Assembly (NCBI RefSeq): GCF_014191375.1
Contig: NZ_JACHWN010000007.1
Coordinates: 124,001 to 188,000 of the forward strand
Source of the DNA: Mesorhizobium sp. RMAD-H1
GTDB taxonomy: Bacteria; Pseudomonadota; Alphaproteobacteria; Rhizobiales; Rhizobiaceae
Length of the DNA stretch: 64,000 nt
Direction of reading: 5' to 3'
The notes beneath the pieces were generated by a model. The model worked only from the letters and a program-made list of their open reading frames with translations, was not told the DNA's origin and did not search any database. This document shows, one piece after another, positions 8,088-16,359 of this stretch. Made by a program: the position numbers and the translations under genes. Positions within the stretch are counted from its first letter, which is position 1. Each line of letters starts with the position of its first letter.

Positions 8088-8688
8088 GGTCTTTTCCGAT
8101 CCCGGTCCGCTTGCGTTCGTAGTGGCGTCGGGCCTTAGCCCGGTTTCCACACACAGTCATGTCGCACCAGCGACGGCTGCGGTTGCGGCTGTTGTCGACA
8201 TAGAGCCAATGACAATTGGGACAGACGCGGACGCGCGACAGGCGCTCCGGCTGGATGAGCCGCAGGCCGGATAGGAACGCCGCCACACCAAGCGGCAGGG
8301 TTTGTCCCGACCGTAACGCCCCGCCTGGGGAGAGCGCCATGTCGGGCGGAAGCCGATCCGTGAGAGCCGCCCCATGCGAAAGAAAGGCGGTGAGACGGCC
8401 TGCCCCGACCACGTCCTTTGTTGCCGCCTCACGAAAAAGCGCATTGATCGCCTCACGCAATGACAGGAGCTTGCCGGCCTCCGCCTCATCGCCGGGCGGG
8501 ATCAGCGCTGTGCCGCCAAGCTCTTCGGCACGAAACCGGGCGGCCGCTTCGGCGAACCGTGGGATTTCCCGCCGGTCCGCAAAACGATCCAGGCGGCGGT
8601 CGGGCATCTCACGATAGATCACCGTGTTGACCATATCGAGCGCCAGGGCGCCCCCGCTGAAGCGGTGCTCGTTCCATTCGATTGCCAT
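8074..8688 (-). CDS. CGNR zinc-finger / ABATE domain protein
   Basis: Probable transcriptional regulator of the CGNR family, 204 aa. The N-terminal ABATE domain carries GGALALDMVNTV (about residues 12-23), a hallmark position in this family. The C-terminal treble-clef zinc finger reads CPNCHWLYVDNSRNRSRRWC and then CGNRAKARRHYERKR, with four cysteines for zinc and the eponymous CGNR. ATG 8688 is chosen over the upstream TTG at 8709 because a TATAAT box overlaps that longer version. It is divergent from a LivH-type permease and shares a 64-nt intergenic region with it, so it may regulate the permease (inference). Confidence 0.88.
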   Translation of the reverse strand: MAIEWNEHRFSGGALALDMVNTVIYREMPDRRLDRFADRREIPRFAEAAARFRAEELGGTALIPPGDEAEAGKLLSLREAINALFREAATKDVVGAGRLTAFLSHGAALTDRLPPDMALSPGGALRSGQTLPLGVAAFLSGLRLIQPERLSRVRVCPNCHWLYVDNSRNRSRRWCDMTVCGNRAKARRHYERKRTGIGKDHAPQ

Positions 8689-8694
8689 GAAAAA

Positions 8695-8722
8695 ATTATA
8701 ACTGGCCAAATGCGTTTTACAA
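8695..8722 (-). promoter_or_regulatory. Sigma70-like promoter of the CGNR gene
   Basis: On the minus strand TTGTAA (8717-8722) is followed after exactly 16 nt by a perfect TATAAT (8695-8700). Only 6 nt separate the -10 box from ATG 8688, so transcription would start at or next to the start codon, predicting a leaderless mRNA. Confidence 0.6.
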
Positions 8723-8752
8723 GTTAGAGTTCATGAAACCGGATCGAGTGGC

Positions 8753-9649
8753 ATGGGCTATTTCCTTCAGCTCCTGGCGAGCGGACTGCATGTGGGCGCG
8801 CTCTTCGCGCTGCTCGCCTATGCCTATGTGCTCGTCCACGGACTGACGGGACGCACCGATCTTTCCTATGGCGCGGTGTTTGCCTTCTCCGGCCAGTCCT
8901 TCATCCTGGCGACAGGTTTCGGCTGGTCGGTGCTTTGGCTGACGCTGCCGGTGGCTCTCAGCTTCGCCGCGCTCGTGACGCTGGCCGCCTGTATGCTTCT
9001 GGCAGTCGTCGTCGCGCGCTATATCTACCAGCCGCTGGCGCAGGCACCGCGCACCTCCATGCTGGTGGCCAGCCTGGGCTTCGCCCTCTTTCTCGTGGAG
9101 CTGTCGCGCCTTTCCGCCGAAAGCCGCGACTATTGGCTTCCGCCGATATTGTCTTCGCCGGTCCATGTGCTCGGCCCGACCGTGCCGGTGACGCTCACGC
9201 AATTGCAGGCAATCGAGATCGCCGCCGTGGCGATCATTATCGGCCTGTGCCAGTTCGCTCTGGAGAAGACGGCGGCCGGCCGCATCTGGCGAAGCGTCAG
9301 CGACGATCCGCTCGCCGCTGCCTTCTGCGGAATAGATTGCGCCTTTGTGCGGACCGCATCCCTGCTGGCTTCCTACGCGCTGGTCGCGCTGACCGGCTTC
9401 CTTGCCGCACTCCATTATGGCAGTATCAATTTCAGCACCGGGCTCATCTTCAGCCTCAAGATCCTTTTCGTGACCGTTGTCGGCGGTTTCCGCTCACCGC
9501 TCCACGCAGCGTTCGGCGCGATGGCCGTCGGCATGATCGACGTTTTCTGGAAAGGCTATTTCTCGCTTCTGTGGAGTGATGCCGCGGTTTTCGTCCTCTT
9601 GGTGTTCCTGCTCGTCGTCCGAAAGCCGCCCGAGCCCGCCCGGGTGTGA
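8753..9649 (+). CDS. LivH-type branched-chain amino acid ABC permease, orphan
   Basis: Inner-membrane permease of the LivH/BPD_transp_2 family, 298 aa with about eight hydrophobic segments. Typical signs are an N-terminal GLHVGALFALLAYAYVLVHG segment, LSYGAVFAFSGQ, and a C-terminal VGGFRSPLHAAFGAMAVG region that matches the conserved coupling-loop end of LivH. Members normally work with LivM, LivG, LivF and a LivK-type binding protein. None of these is adjacent: the neighbours are a CGNR regulator and an unknown secreted protein. It therefore either uses components encoded elsewhere or is a remnant; its length is normal. Confidence 0.82.
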   Translation: MGYFLQLLASGLHVGALFALLAYAYVLVHGLTGRTDLSYGAVFAFSGQSFILATGFGWSVLWLTLPVALSFAALVTLAACMLLAVVVARYIYQPLAQAPRTSMLVASLGFALFLVELSRLSAESRDYWLPPILSSPVHVLGPTVPVTLTQLQAIEIAAVAIIIGLCQFALEKTAAGRIWRSVSDDPLAAAFCGIDCAFVRTASLLASYALVALTGFLAALHYGSINFSTGLIFSLKILFVTVVGGFRSPLHAAFGAMAVGMIDVFWKGYFSLLWSDAAVFVLLVFLLVVRKPPEPARV

Positions 9650-9746
9650 GCGGCGCCATTCTCCGCCCAACGGTCTGCGAAGAAGTTCTTAGGAATACCG
9701 TGGCATCATCGGCGTGGTAGAAAACGGCCCGGCGGAGGGGATTTGA

Positions 9747-10415
9747 ATGCTCATGGTCCAGAAGCACAAGACGGGGCTTGCGATCCTTTCGGTTCTCCTG
9801 CTTGCCGCAGGCGTCGCCGCCGCGCTTGTCTTTGATCGGCCCGGCGAGGACGCCGCCTGCACGACGCAATTCATCACGATCACGCCGGAGGCTCCCGCCT
9901 GTGGTTTTGCACTGAGCCAAACGGGGACGTTCACCTGGAATGGGCAGACGCTCGCCGATCCGCTCGCCGCTTCCTACGTGGACGACGGCAGCGGGCAGAA
10001 AGCAGTTCCGGCAGGAAAGACGGTGTTGTTTCCGCCCTCCCCGTCCGGCCGGTTCCGCATCGTCCAGGCATGTGAGGGCACGGGAGCGGATGCGCTTTGC
10101 TGGCAGACCCTCGCCTTCGATCAGGAAAACGCCGCGCTCCAGAACACGTTCGCCGGCCGTTACGGTCCCGAACATTGGCAGAGCTGGGCTCCGGACGAAC
10201 AGCATGTCGTGCTCATGAACACGGACGAAGGAGCCTCGTGGCTGCATGTGATCGACCCGGCGAGCGGCAAGTCACGCGATTTTCCAGGCGATGACGCAAC
10301 GGAAAACTGGACCATTGACCCGCACACGCTGACCTGGACCGGGCCACATAGCTTTTCCGTGACTGTCAAAACCTGCGCGCAATGCCCGACCGCCCAGAAG
10401 GAAATACGGTTGTGA
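9747..10415 (+). CDS. Secreted protein of unknown function (222 aa)
   Basis: The start is fixed by GGAGG (9734-9738) 8 nt before ATG 9747. An N-terminal hydrophobic segment (GLAILSVLLLAAGVAAALVF, about residues 10-29) gives a signal peptide or anchor. The rest is soluble with at least six cysteines in pairs (CTTQ, ACGFA, ACEGT, LCWQ, TCAQC), suggesting disulfides in the periplasm. EHWQSWAPDEQHVVLMNTDEG resembles a single beta-propeller-like blade, but I cannot assign a family. It converges with the AraC regulator across a hairpin terminator. Confidence 0.7.
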   Translation: MLMVQKHKTGLAILSVLLLAAGVAAALVFDRPGEDAACTTQFITITPEAPACGFALSQTGTFTWNGQTLADPLAASYVDDGSGQKAVPAGKTVLFPPSPSGRFRIVQACEGTGADALCWQTLAFDQENAALQNTFAGRYGPEHWQSWAPDEQHVVLMNTDEGASWLHVIDPASGKSRDFPGDDATENWTIDPHTLTWTGPHSFSVTVKTCAQCPTAQKEIRL

Positions 10416-10457
10416 ATCGCACGGAGATGAGGCCGGCACCTGGCTATTGATGAGTGC

Positions 10458-10489
10458 TCGGTCTCCTTCTCGAATCGTGAGGAGACCGA
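10458..10489. terminator. Hairpin terminator between convergent genes
   Basis: Ten-base-pair inverted repeat TCGGTCTCCT / AGGAGACCGA around a 12-nt loop. It lies between the stop of the secreted protein (10415) and the stop of the AraC gene (10504), where a bidirectional terminator is expected. No strong T run follows on either strand. Confidence 0.6.
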
Positions 10490-10503
10490 ACATTTCGGTC
10501 GTA

Positions 10504-11403
10504 TCAGGCTCGACGAGGTACACCTGTTACGTTGGCATACATACCCGATGTTCTGAAATCGCTTGGGTTGGTGCCGTAGAGCCGGCGGAAGACTTTCGAG
10601 AAATAATTGGGGTCTTCGAAACCGCAGAGGGCCGCCACCTCCTTGATCGGCATGTCCGCCGTCTTGGTCAGCAGCTTGGCTGCACGCCTGAGGCGCTTCT
10701 GCAGAACGAATTCCGCTGGCGGAAGGCCCTCGCTGGCCGCAAAGATGCGTGAGAAATGCGCGCGACTGAGACCTGCGACTTCCGCTAGTTCTCCAACTGA
10801 CAATTTCCGGTCCAGATGGCTTTCGATGTAGGTAAGGACATGTTGCAGGGCCCGATATTCCTGGCTGAAGGTCGGGTGGGAGCCAAACACATCGTCATAA
10901 AGCACCATGGCCGCTTCGTAAGCAATGGCGGATGCAGCCCCCGGCGTCTCACCGCCCCGTATCAGCCGATGGCAACAATGGGCCAATTGGTCGATGGTCT
11001 TTGCCTGCAGGCGCAGGATAGGCCCGGCAATAGAGAGAATGGAGTGGTGAATGCGTAGCGCTTCCTCGCCATTCATCGAAATCCAGAAAAACTCCCAACT
11101 CTCCCCCTTTTCCAGCCAATAGCGATGATTGTGCGGGATCAGCAGCAGCAGGGTTTCACCGGGCCGAACAAAGGTGGTTCGTTGTTCATAGCGCAGATTG
11201 CCCCGCCCTGCGATGCAATGCTGGAGTACGGTGAAGGGCGCCAGTCCGCGTTTGCGACCGTCCCAGTCATACTCGTTTCCGTTACGGATTTCATAACCGC
11301 TGCTGGTGGGCATGGTGTGCAGAGATTGCCGCCCGCGCGGCAGCGAGACTGTACGCATGGCAGGACCGGCGCTGATCAGATCATTGAGCACAAAATTACC
11401 CAT
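10504..11403 (-). CDS. agpT: AraC-family regulator of alpha-galactoside genes (AgpT-like)
   Basis: AraC/XylS-family activator, 299 aa. The N-terminal cupin-type sensing half contains GRGNLRYEQRTTFVRPGETLLL (about residues 67-88). The C-terminal DNA-binding half has two helix-turn-helices (LSVGELAEVAGLSRAHFSRIF and MPIKEVAALCGFEDPNYFSKVFRR, about residues 200-285). It is divergent from the alpha-galactosidase gene with about 200 nt between them, the arrangement of agpT in Sinorhizobium meliloti. There an AraC-like activator induces the agp genes with alpha-galactosides such as melibiose and raffinose. The symbol rests on family plus conserved gene order. Confidence 0.85.
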   Translation of the reverse strand: MGNFVLNDLISAGPAMRTVSLPRGRQSLHTMPTSSGYEIRNGNEYDWDGRKRGLAPFTVLQHCIAGRGNLRYEQRTTFVRPGETLLLLIPHNHRYWLEKGESWEFFWISMNGEEALRIHHSILSIAGPILRLQAKTIDQLAHCCHRLIRGGETPGAASAIAYEAAMVLYDDVFGSHPTFSQEYRALQHVLTYIESHLDRKLSVGELAEVAGLSRAHFSRIFAASEGLPPAEFVLQKRLRRAAKLLTKTADMPIKEVAALCGFEDPNYFSKVFRRLYGTNPSDFRTSGMYANVTGVPRRA

Positions 11404-11602
11404 GAAAGCATAATCCTTCTCTGTCGCCGAGGAAGAATATACGCATAATCCGAACTCGAGGAGAATTAGAGAAGAGACGCCGGGCTGTCGATCGGGCTGG
11501 AAACCGCTGTTTTTGGGGTTTTGCAGATTTCCTGTGGATGCGATGCTAACTGGCTCGGCTGGAATTTCTCTTCACGCCAAATTCGCAGGGAGAATGCGAC
11601 GG
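11404..11602. promoter_or_regulatory. Divergent control region of the alpha-galactoside locus
   Basis: The 199 nt between agpT (leftward) and agaL1 (rightward) must hold both promoters and the AraC-type binding sites. A clear ribosome binding site AGGGAGA (11587-11593) precedes agaL1. I could not define the operator half-sites by eye. Confidence 0.5.
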
Positions 11603-13069
11603 ATGAGTTTCAAAATCGCTATCATCGGTGCCGGCAGCGTTGGTTTCACCAAGAAGCTCTTTACCGACATCCTGTGCGTTCCAGAGTTTCAGGACGTGGA
11701 GTTCGCCCTGACCGATATCAGCGAGCGCAATCTCGGAATGATCCGCGAGATTCTGGAGCGGATCGTTAAGGCCAACAGGCTTCCCGCCAGGGTGACCGCA
11801 ACCACCGACCGCCGCCAGGCGCTGGATGGCGCCCGCTATGTGATCTCCTGCGTGCGTGTTGGCGGACTGGAAGCCTATCGCGACGACATCGCCATTCCGC
11901 TCAAATACGGGATCGATCAGTGCGTCGGAGACACGATCTGCGCGGGCGGGATCCTCTACGGTCAGCGCAACATCCCCGTGATCCTCAATTTCTGCAAGGA
12001 TATCCGCGAGGTCGCCGAGGCCAACGCGAAATTCCTGAATTATGCGAACCCCATGGCGATGAACACGTGGGCGGCCATCGAATATGGCAAGGTGGACACG
12101 GTCGGCCTTTGCCACGGTGTGCAGCATGGCGCGGAGCAGATAGCGGAGGTTCTGGGCGCCAAATCGGTTCATGAGCTCGACTATGTCTGCTCGGGCATTA
12201 ACCACCAGACCTGGTTTGTGGACCTGCGCCTCAACGGCCGGAAGATTGGCAAGGACGAATTGATTGCCGCCTTCGAGGCGCACCCGGTCTATTCACGGCA
12301 GGAGAAGCTGCGTATCGACGTGCTGAAGCGGTTCGGGGTCTACTCCACGGAAAGCAATGGTCATCTGTCCGAATATCTGCCCTGGTATCGCAAGCGCCCG
12401 GACGAGATCACGCGCTGGATCGACATGTCCGATTGGATTCACGGTGAAACGGGTGGTTATCTGCGCCACTCTACCGAGACCCGCAACTGGTTCGAAACCG
12501 AGTTCCCGCGCTTCCTGGAATCGGCGGGCATGCCCATTGACCCGGCCAGGCGGTCCAATGAACATGCGAGCCATATTCTCGAGGCGCTGGAGACCGGCCG
12601 GGTGTACCGCGGCCATTTCAACGTCAAGAACAACGGCGTGATCACCAATCTTCCGGCGGATGCCATTATCGAATCGCCCGGCTTTGTGGATCGCTTCGGC
12701 ATCAACATGGTTTCCGGTATCACCCTGCCGGAAGCCTGCGCGGCAACGTGCATGGCATCCATCAACGTTCAGCGAATGTCAGTGCACGCAGCGATTTCCG
12801 GCGATATCGATCTCCTGAAGCTCGCTGTCCTGCACGATCCGCTGGTCGGCGCCGTCGCCACGCCCGAGGAGGTCTGGCAGATGGTTGACGAGATGGTGGT
12901 CGCTCAGGCGCAGTGGCTGCCTCAATATGCGGACGCGGTTCCGGCGGCGCGGGAGCGCTTGTCGAATGCCAGGGTGAAAACGCGCGAATGGTCCGGGGCG
13001 GCGCGGCGCAGCGTTCGCTCCATCGAGGAACTGCGGGCCGAGAAGTCCGCTCTCAAACAGGCCGGTTGA
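11603..13069 (+). CDS. agaL1: GH4 family alpha-galactosidase
   Basis: NAD- and metal-dependent glycosidase of family GH4 (488 aa), likely splitting alpha-galactosides such as melibiose or raffinose in the cytosol. The Rossmann loop IIGAGSVGFT lies at residues 7-16. The metal-binding cysteine and histidine of the family are visible as GLCHGVQ (Cys170) and SGINHQTW (His201), and NPMAMNTW (149-156) is the conserved substrate-side segment. Start at 11603 (MSFKIAII) because the binding site AGGGAGA lies 9 nt upstream and the loop follows at the usual distance. It is the first gene of a rightward operon with the agp transporter. GH4 members also include alpha-glucosidases; context favours alpha-galactosides. 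Confidence 0.88.
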   Translation: MSFKIAIIGAGSVGFTKKLFTDILCVPEFQDVEFALTDISERNLGMIREILERIVKANRLPARVTATTDRRQALDGARYVISCVRVGGLEAYRDDIAIPLKYGIDQCVGDTICAGGILYGQRNIPVILNFCKDIREVAEANAKFLNYANPMAMNTWAAIEYGKVDTVGLCHGVQHGAEQIAEVLGAKSVHELDYVCSGINHQTWFVDLRLNGRKIGKDELIAAFEAHPVYSRQEKLRIDVLKRFGVYSTESNGHLSEYLPWYRKRPDEITRWIDMSDWIHGETGGYLRHSTETRNWFETEFPRFLESAGMPIDPARRSNEHASHILEALETGRVYRGHFNVKNNGVITNLPADAIIESPGFVDRFGINMVSGITLPEACAATCMASINVQRMSVHAAISGDIDLLKLAVLHDPLVGAVATPEEVWQMVDEMVVAQAQWLPQYADAVPAARERLSNARVKTREWSGAARRSVRSIEELRAEKSALKQAG

Positions 13070-13161
13070 GAACAGGGCCGGAAAAAGGGAGTTTCTGCAG
13101 CCCGTCATCGTGGAGGAGTGGTGCCGCAGGGGATGCGGTTTCCAAAGGGAGGAATGAGACG

Positions 13162-15249
13162 ATGCACCATCAGCGCAAAATGAGCAGGATTGCCGTGCTC
13201 ACAGTCGGCGTATCTATGCTGGCCATGAGCGCCAATGCTTTCGAAACCGGCACGCCGCCAGAGCCGCCGCCGTTCCCGGCCGAAGCAAAGATCACCTATG
13301 TGGAGCGCGACTCCGTTCTGGAGTTCAAGACGCTGCCCGCCTATAGCGAGCCGGGCTGGGTCACGGAAAAATTCGTCAAGGCCGGCAAGCTACCGCCCCT
13401 GAAGGACCGCCTGCCGGAAGAGCCGCTGGTCTACAAGACCGGCAACATGCCGGACGGAACCGGTGTTTACGGGGACACCCTGCGCCACGTGATCGGCGGG
13501 CGCCCTGAGGGCTGGAACTATATGGCCGGCCAGAGCCAGGGGTGGGGCGGTCTTGACATTGCACTGTCGGAATGCCTGACGCGCACCGCGCCGCTATTCC
13601 AGGTGAAAGCACAGGATACCGAGCCGCTGCCAAACCTCGCCCGAAGCTGGGAATGGTCCAAGGACGGCCACACATTGACCATGCACCTCGTGAAGGGTGC
13701 GAAATGGTCCGACGGCCAGCCCTTCACCGCCGATGACGTCATGTTCTACTGGGAAGACGCGGTTCTCGACCCGAACGTTTCGCCGCTCAACGGGGGCGCG
13801 TCGCCGGAAGCCTTCGGCGAAGGCACGACCCTGAAGAAGGTTGACGACTATACCATCGAATGGACCTTCAGGGACGCTTTCCCGAAGCAGTATCTCTATA
13901 CGATGGCCTATCCAAACTTCTGCCCCGGACCGGCTCATCTCTTGAAGCCAAAGCATCCGAAATATTCCAGCAATACATATGACCAGTTCAAAAACGCTTT
14001 TCCGCCGGAATTCATGAACATGCCGGTGATGGGCGCCTGGGTGCCGGTGGAATACCGCCCTGACGACATCATCATTATGCGCCGCAACCCCTATTACTGG
14101 AAGGTGGACGAGAAGGGCCAGCAGCTTCCCTACCTCAACGAGGTGCATTACAAGCTCTCCACCTGGGCGGACCGCGACCTTCAGGCAGTGGCCGGCTCAG
14201 GCGATATCTCCAATCTCGAGCAGCCGGAAAACTTCGTCGCATCGCTGAAGCGGGCGGCTGATCCCAATGCGCCGGCCCGGCTCGCCTTCGGTCCCCGTCT
14301 GATCGGCTACAATCTCTTGATGAATTTCTCGGCCAATGGCTGGGGCAGTCCGGATGAGCGCGGACAGGCCATTCGCGAACTCAACCGCAATCTGGAGTTC
14401 CGCCAGGCAGTCACTTCGGCGATCGACCGGAAGGCGGTCGGGGACAGCCTGGTGAAAGGGCCGTTCACGGCGATCTATCCAGGTGGGCTTTCTTCCGGCA
14501 CGAGCTTCTACGACCGTGCTTCCGCGGTCTATTATCCGTATGATCTGGAGGGAGCGAAGGCCGCGCTTACGCGGATCGGACTCATCGACACGGACAATGA
14601 CGGTTTCGTCAACTTCCCCAAGGGAACCGTCGGCGGCAAGAATGTCGAAGTCGTGCTCCTGGTCAACAATGGCTACGCAACGGACAAGAGCCTGGCGGAA
14701 GGCCTCGTCGGCCAGATGGCGAAGCTCGGCATCCGTGTCGTCATCAATGCGCTGGACTCCAATCAGCGGGATGCCGCACATTATTCCGGCAATTTCGACT
14801 GGGCGGTATTCCGCAGCAGGCCGGAATTGTCCTCCGTCGTCCAGAACACCGAGCAACTGGCACCAGTCGGTCCGAGGACCAGCTGGAATCATCGGGCGCC
14901 CGAGGGCGGGGATCTCGACATCATGCCCTTCGAAAAGCAGATGACGGATCTCGTCGGGCGCTTTATCGCCTCGCAGGATAATGCCGAACGCGCGGACTTG
15001 ATGAAGCAATATCAGAAGGTCTATACGCAAAATCTCTATACGATAGGCCTGACAGAATATCCGGGCGCCCTGATCATCAACAAGCGCTTCTCCAACGTTC
15101 CGCCCGGCACGCCGATCTACATGTTCAACTGGGCGGAAGACGCGATTATCCGCGAGCGCCTGTGGGTCGCCTCCGACCGCCAGGGCAAGTACGAACTCTA
15201 TCCGGAGCAGCTTCCCGGCAAGCCCGGCGACGATGGCGCGATCAACTAG
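13162..15249 (+). CDS. agpA: Alpha-galactoside ABC transporter substrate-binding protein
   Basis: Periplasmic binding protein of the peptide/nickel family 5 (SBP_bac_5), 695 aa, about 150-200 residues longer than DppA-type proteins, as known for AgpA of Sinorhizobium. A Sec signal peptide is seen in the first 29 residues (MSRIAVLTVGVSMLAMSANAF). PLPNLARSWEWSKDGHTLTMHL and GAKWSDGQPFTADDVMFYWED are the family signature. Start at ATG 13162 follows AGGGAGG (13146-13152). The large additional loops probably shape the oligosaccharide pocket (inference). It sits between the glycosidase and the permeases and is separated from them by a strong hairpin. Confidence 0.88.
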   Translation: MHHQRKMSRIAVLTVGVSMLAMSANAFETGTPPEPPPFPAEAKITYVERDSVLEFKTLPAYSEPGWVTEKFVKAGKLPPLKDRLPEEPLVYKTGNMPDGTGVYGDTLRHVIGGRPEGWNYMAGQSQGWGGLDIALSECLTRTAPLFQVKAQDTEPLPNLARSWEWSKDGHTLTMHLVKGAKWSDGQPFTADDVMFYWEDAVLDPNVSPLNGGASPEAFGEGTTLKKVDDYTIEWTFRDAFPKQYLYTMAYPNFCPGPAHLLKPKHPKYSSNTYDQFKNAFPPEFMNMPVMGAWVPVEYRPDDIIIMRRNPYYWKVDEKGQQLPYLNEVHYKLSTWADRDLQAVAGSGDISNLEQPENFVASLKRAADPNAPARLAFGPRLIGYNLLMNFSANGWGSPDERGQAIRELNRNLEFRQAVTSAIDRKAVGDSLVKGPFTAIYPGGLSSGTSFYDRASAVYYPYDLEGAKAALTRIGLIDTDNDGFVNFPKGTVGGKNVEVVLLVNNGYATDKSLAEGLVGQMAKLGIRVVINALDSNQRDAAHYSGNFDWAVFRSRPELSSVVQNTEQLAPVGPRTSWNHRAPEGGDLDIMPFEKQMTDLVGRFIASQDNAERADLMKQYQKVYTQNLYTIGLTEYPGALIINKRFSNVPPGTPIYMFNWAEDAIIRERLWVASDRQGKYELYPEQLPGKPGDDGAIN

Positions 15250-15271
15250 CTCTCCCTCCCGAGCAAAGCTA

Positions 15272-15296
15272 CCGGCCGCGCGTGAAGCGCGGCCGG
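15272..15296 (+). terminator. Intra-operon hairpin after agpA
   Basis: Perfect 10-bp stem CCGGCCGCGC / GCGCGGCCGG with a 5-nt loop, placed 23 nt after the agpA stop and 56 nt before agpB. There is no T run, so it is likely a partial attenuator or mRNA-stabilising hairpin that keeps binding-protein levels above permease levels, a known theme in ABC operons. Confidence 0.6.
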
Positions 15297-15351
15297 ACGG
15301 AATGATCCACCGGTTGCCGGCTCCAGTCGTCCTAGCGCAGAGGCAAGAGTG

Positions 15352-16359
15352 ATGTTGAGATTTCTCCTGATGCGGATCGGGTCGGCCATACCGGTGCTGC
15401 TGATCCTGAGCGTGGTGACATTCGCGATCATCCAGGCACCGCCTGGTGATTATGCCGATTACATCCGGTCGCAACTGATGAACCAGGGAGGGGCATCCTA
15501 CGAGCAGGCCGAAGCGCAGGCGCAGGCCTATCGCGTCGAACACGGGTTGGATAAGCCGATGATCGTCCAGTATCTGAACTGGATCATCGGTATCGTCACC
15601 CGTGGCGATTTCGGCTACAGCTTTTACTATAACAAGCCGGTCGCAGAAGTAGTCGGGGAGCGTCTGCCGCGCACATTGGCGCTCGCTCTCGTCTGCCATA
15701 TTCTGGCGTCACTGTTCGGGATCGCCTTCGGCATATGGGCAGCCACGCGGCAATATTCGTGGGTCGATAACCTCTTATCCGCCATCTCCTTCCTGGGCAT
15801 GACCATCCCGCGCTTTCTCATGGCGCTGATCCTCGTTTACCTGATGGTCTTCCACTACGATATTTCGGAAATCGGCAGCTTCTTCTCGCCGCAATATGGT
15901 GGGGCGCCGTGGTCCTGGGCAAAATTGGCCAATCTCATCCAGCACATCTGGCCCGTGGTCGCCATCGCCGTCTTCGGCGGGCTCGCCTACAACATGCGTG
16001 TCATGCGCGGCAATCTGCTCGATACGCTGAACGCGCAATATATTGAAACCGCCCGGGCAAAGGGGCTTTCCGAGGGCGCCGTCATCATGCGCCACGCGGT
16101 GCCCAACGCGGTGCATCCCCTGGTCATGTATCAGGGCGTCGTGCTGCCCTACATGCTGAGCGGCGAGATCGAGACGGCCATCATCTTCGCCCTGCCGACC
16201 GTGGGACCGGCGATCGTCGGCTCTATGGCGGTCGGCGACGTCTATGTCACCGCCACCTTCATGATGGTGCTCGCGGCGACGCTCGTGATCGGCAACATCA
16301 TCGCCGACATGCTGCTCGCCCTGCTGGACCCCCGGGTCCGCCAGGTTGGGAGGGCCTGA
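15352..16359 (+). CDS. agpB: Alpha-galactoside ABC permease, OppB/DppB type
   Basis: Inner-membrane permease of the binding-protein-dependent transport family, 335 aa. It has the usual first membrane helix (MLRFLLMRIGSAIPVLLILSV region), the long periplasmic loop with APPGDYADYIRSQL, and about five further helices. The EAA-type coupling loop reads ETARAKGLSEGAVIMRHAVPNA (about residues 230-251). ATG 15352 is preferred to the GTG at 15349 because GAGG lies at a better distance. The stop overlaps the next permease start at 16359. It forms a heterodimer with AgpC. Confidence 0.87.
   Translation: MLRFLLMRIGSAIPVLLILSVVTFAIIQAPPGDYADYIRSQLMNQGGASYEQAEAQAQAYRVEHGLDKPMIVQYLNWIIGIVTRGDFGYSFYYNKPVAEVVGERLPRTLALALVCHILASLFGIAFGIWAATRQYSWVDNLLSAISFLGMTIPRFLMALILVYLMVFHYDISEIGSFFSPQYGGAPWSWAKLANLIQHIWPVVAIAVFGGLAYNMRVMRGNLLDTLNAQYIETARAKGLSEGAVIMRHAVPNAVHPLVMYQGVVLPYMLSGEIETAIIFALPTVGPAIVGSMAVGDVYVTATFMMVLAATLVIGNIIADMLLALLDPRVRQVGRA

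Noticed and set aside
14197..15699. Leftward 500-codon frame antisense to agpA/agpB
   Set aside because: Antisense shadow caused by high GC third positions; agpA and agpB have clear family motifs on the plus strand.
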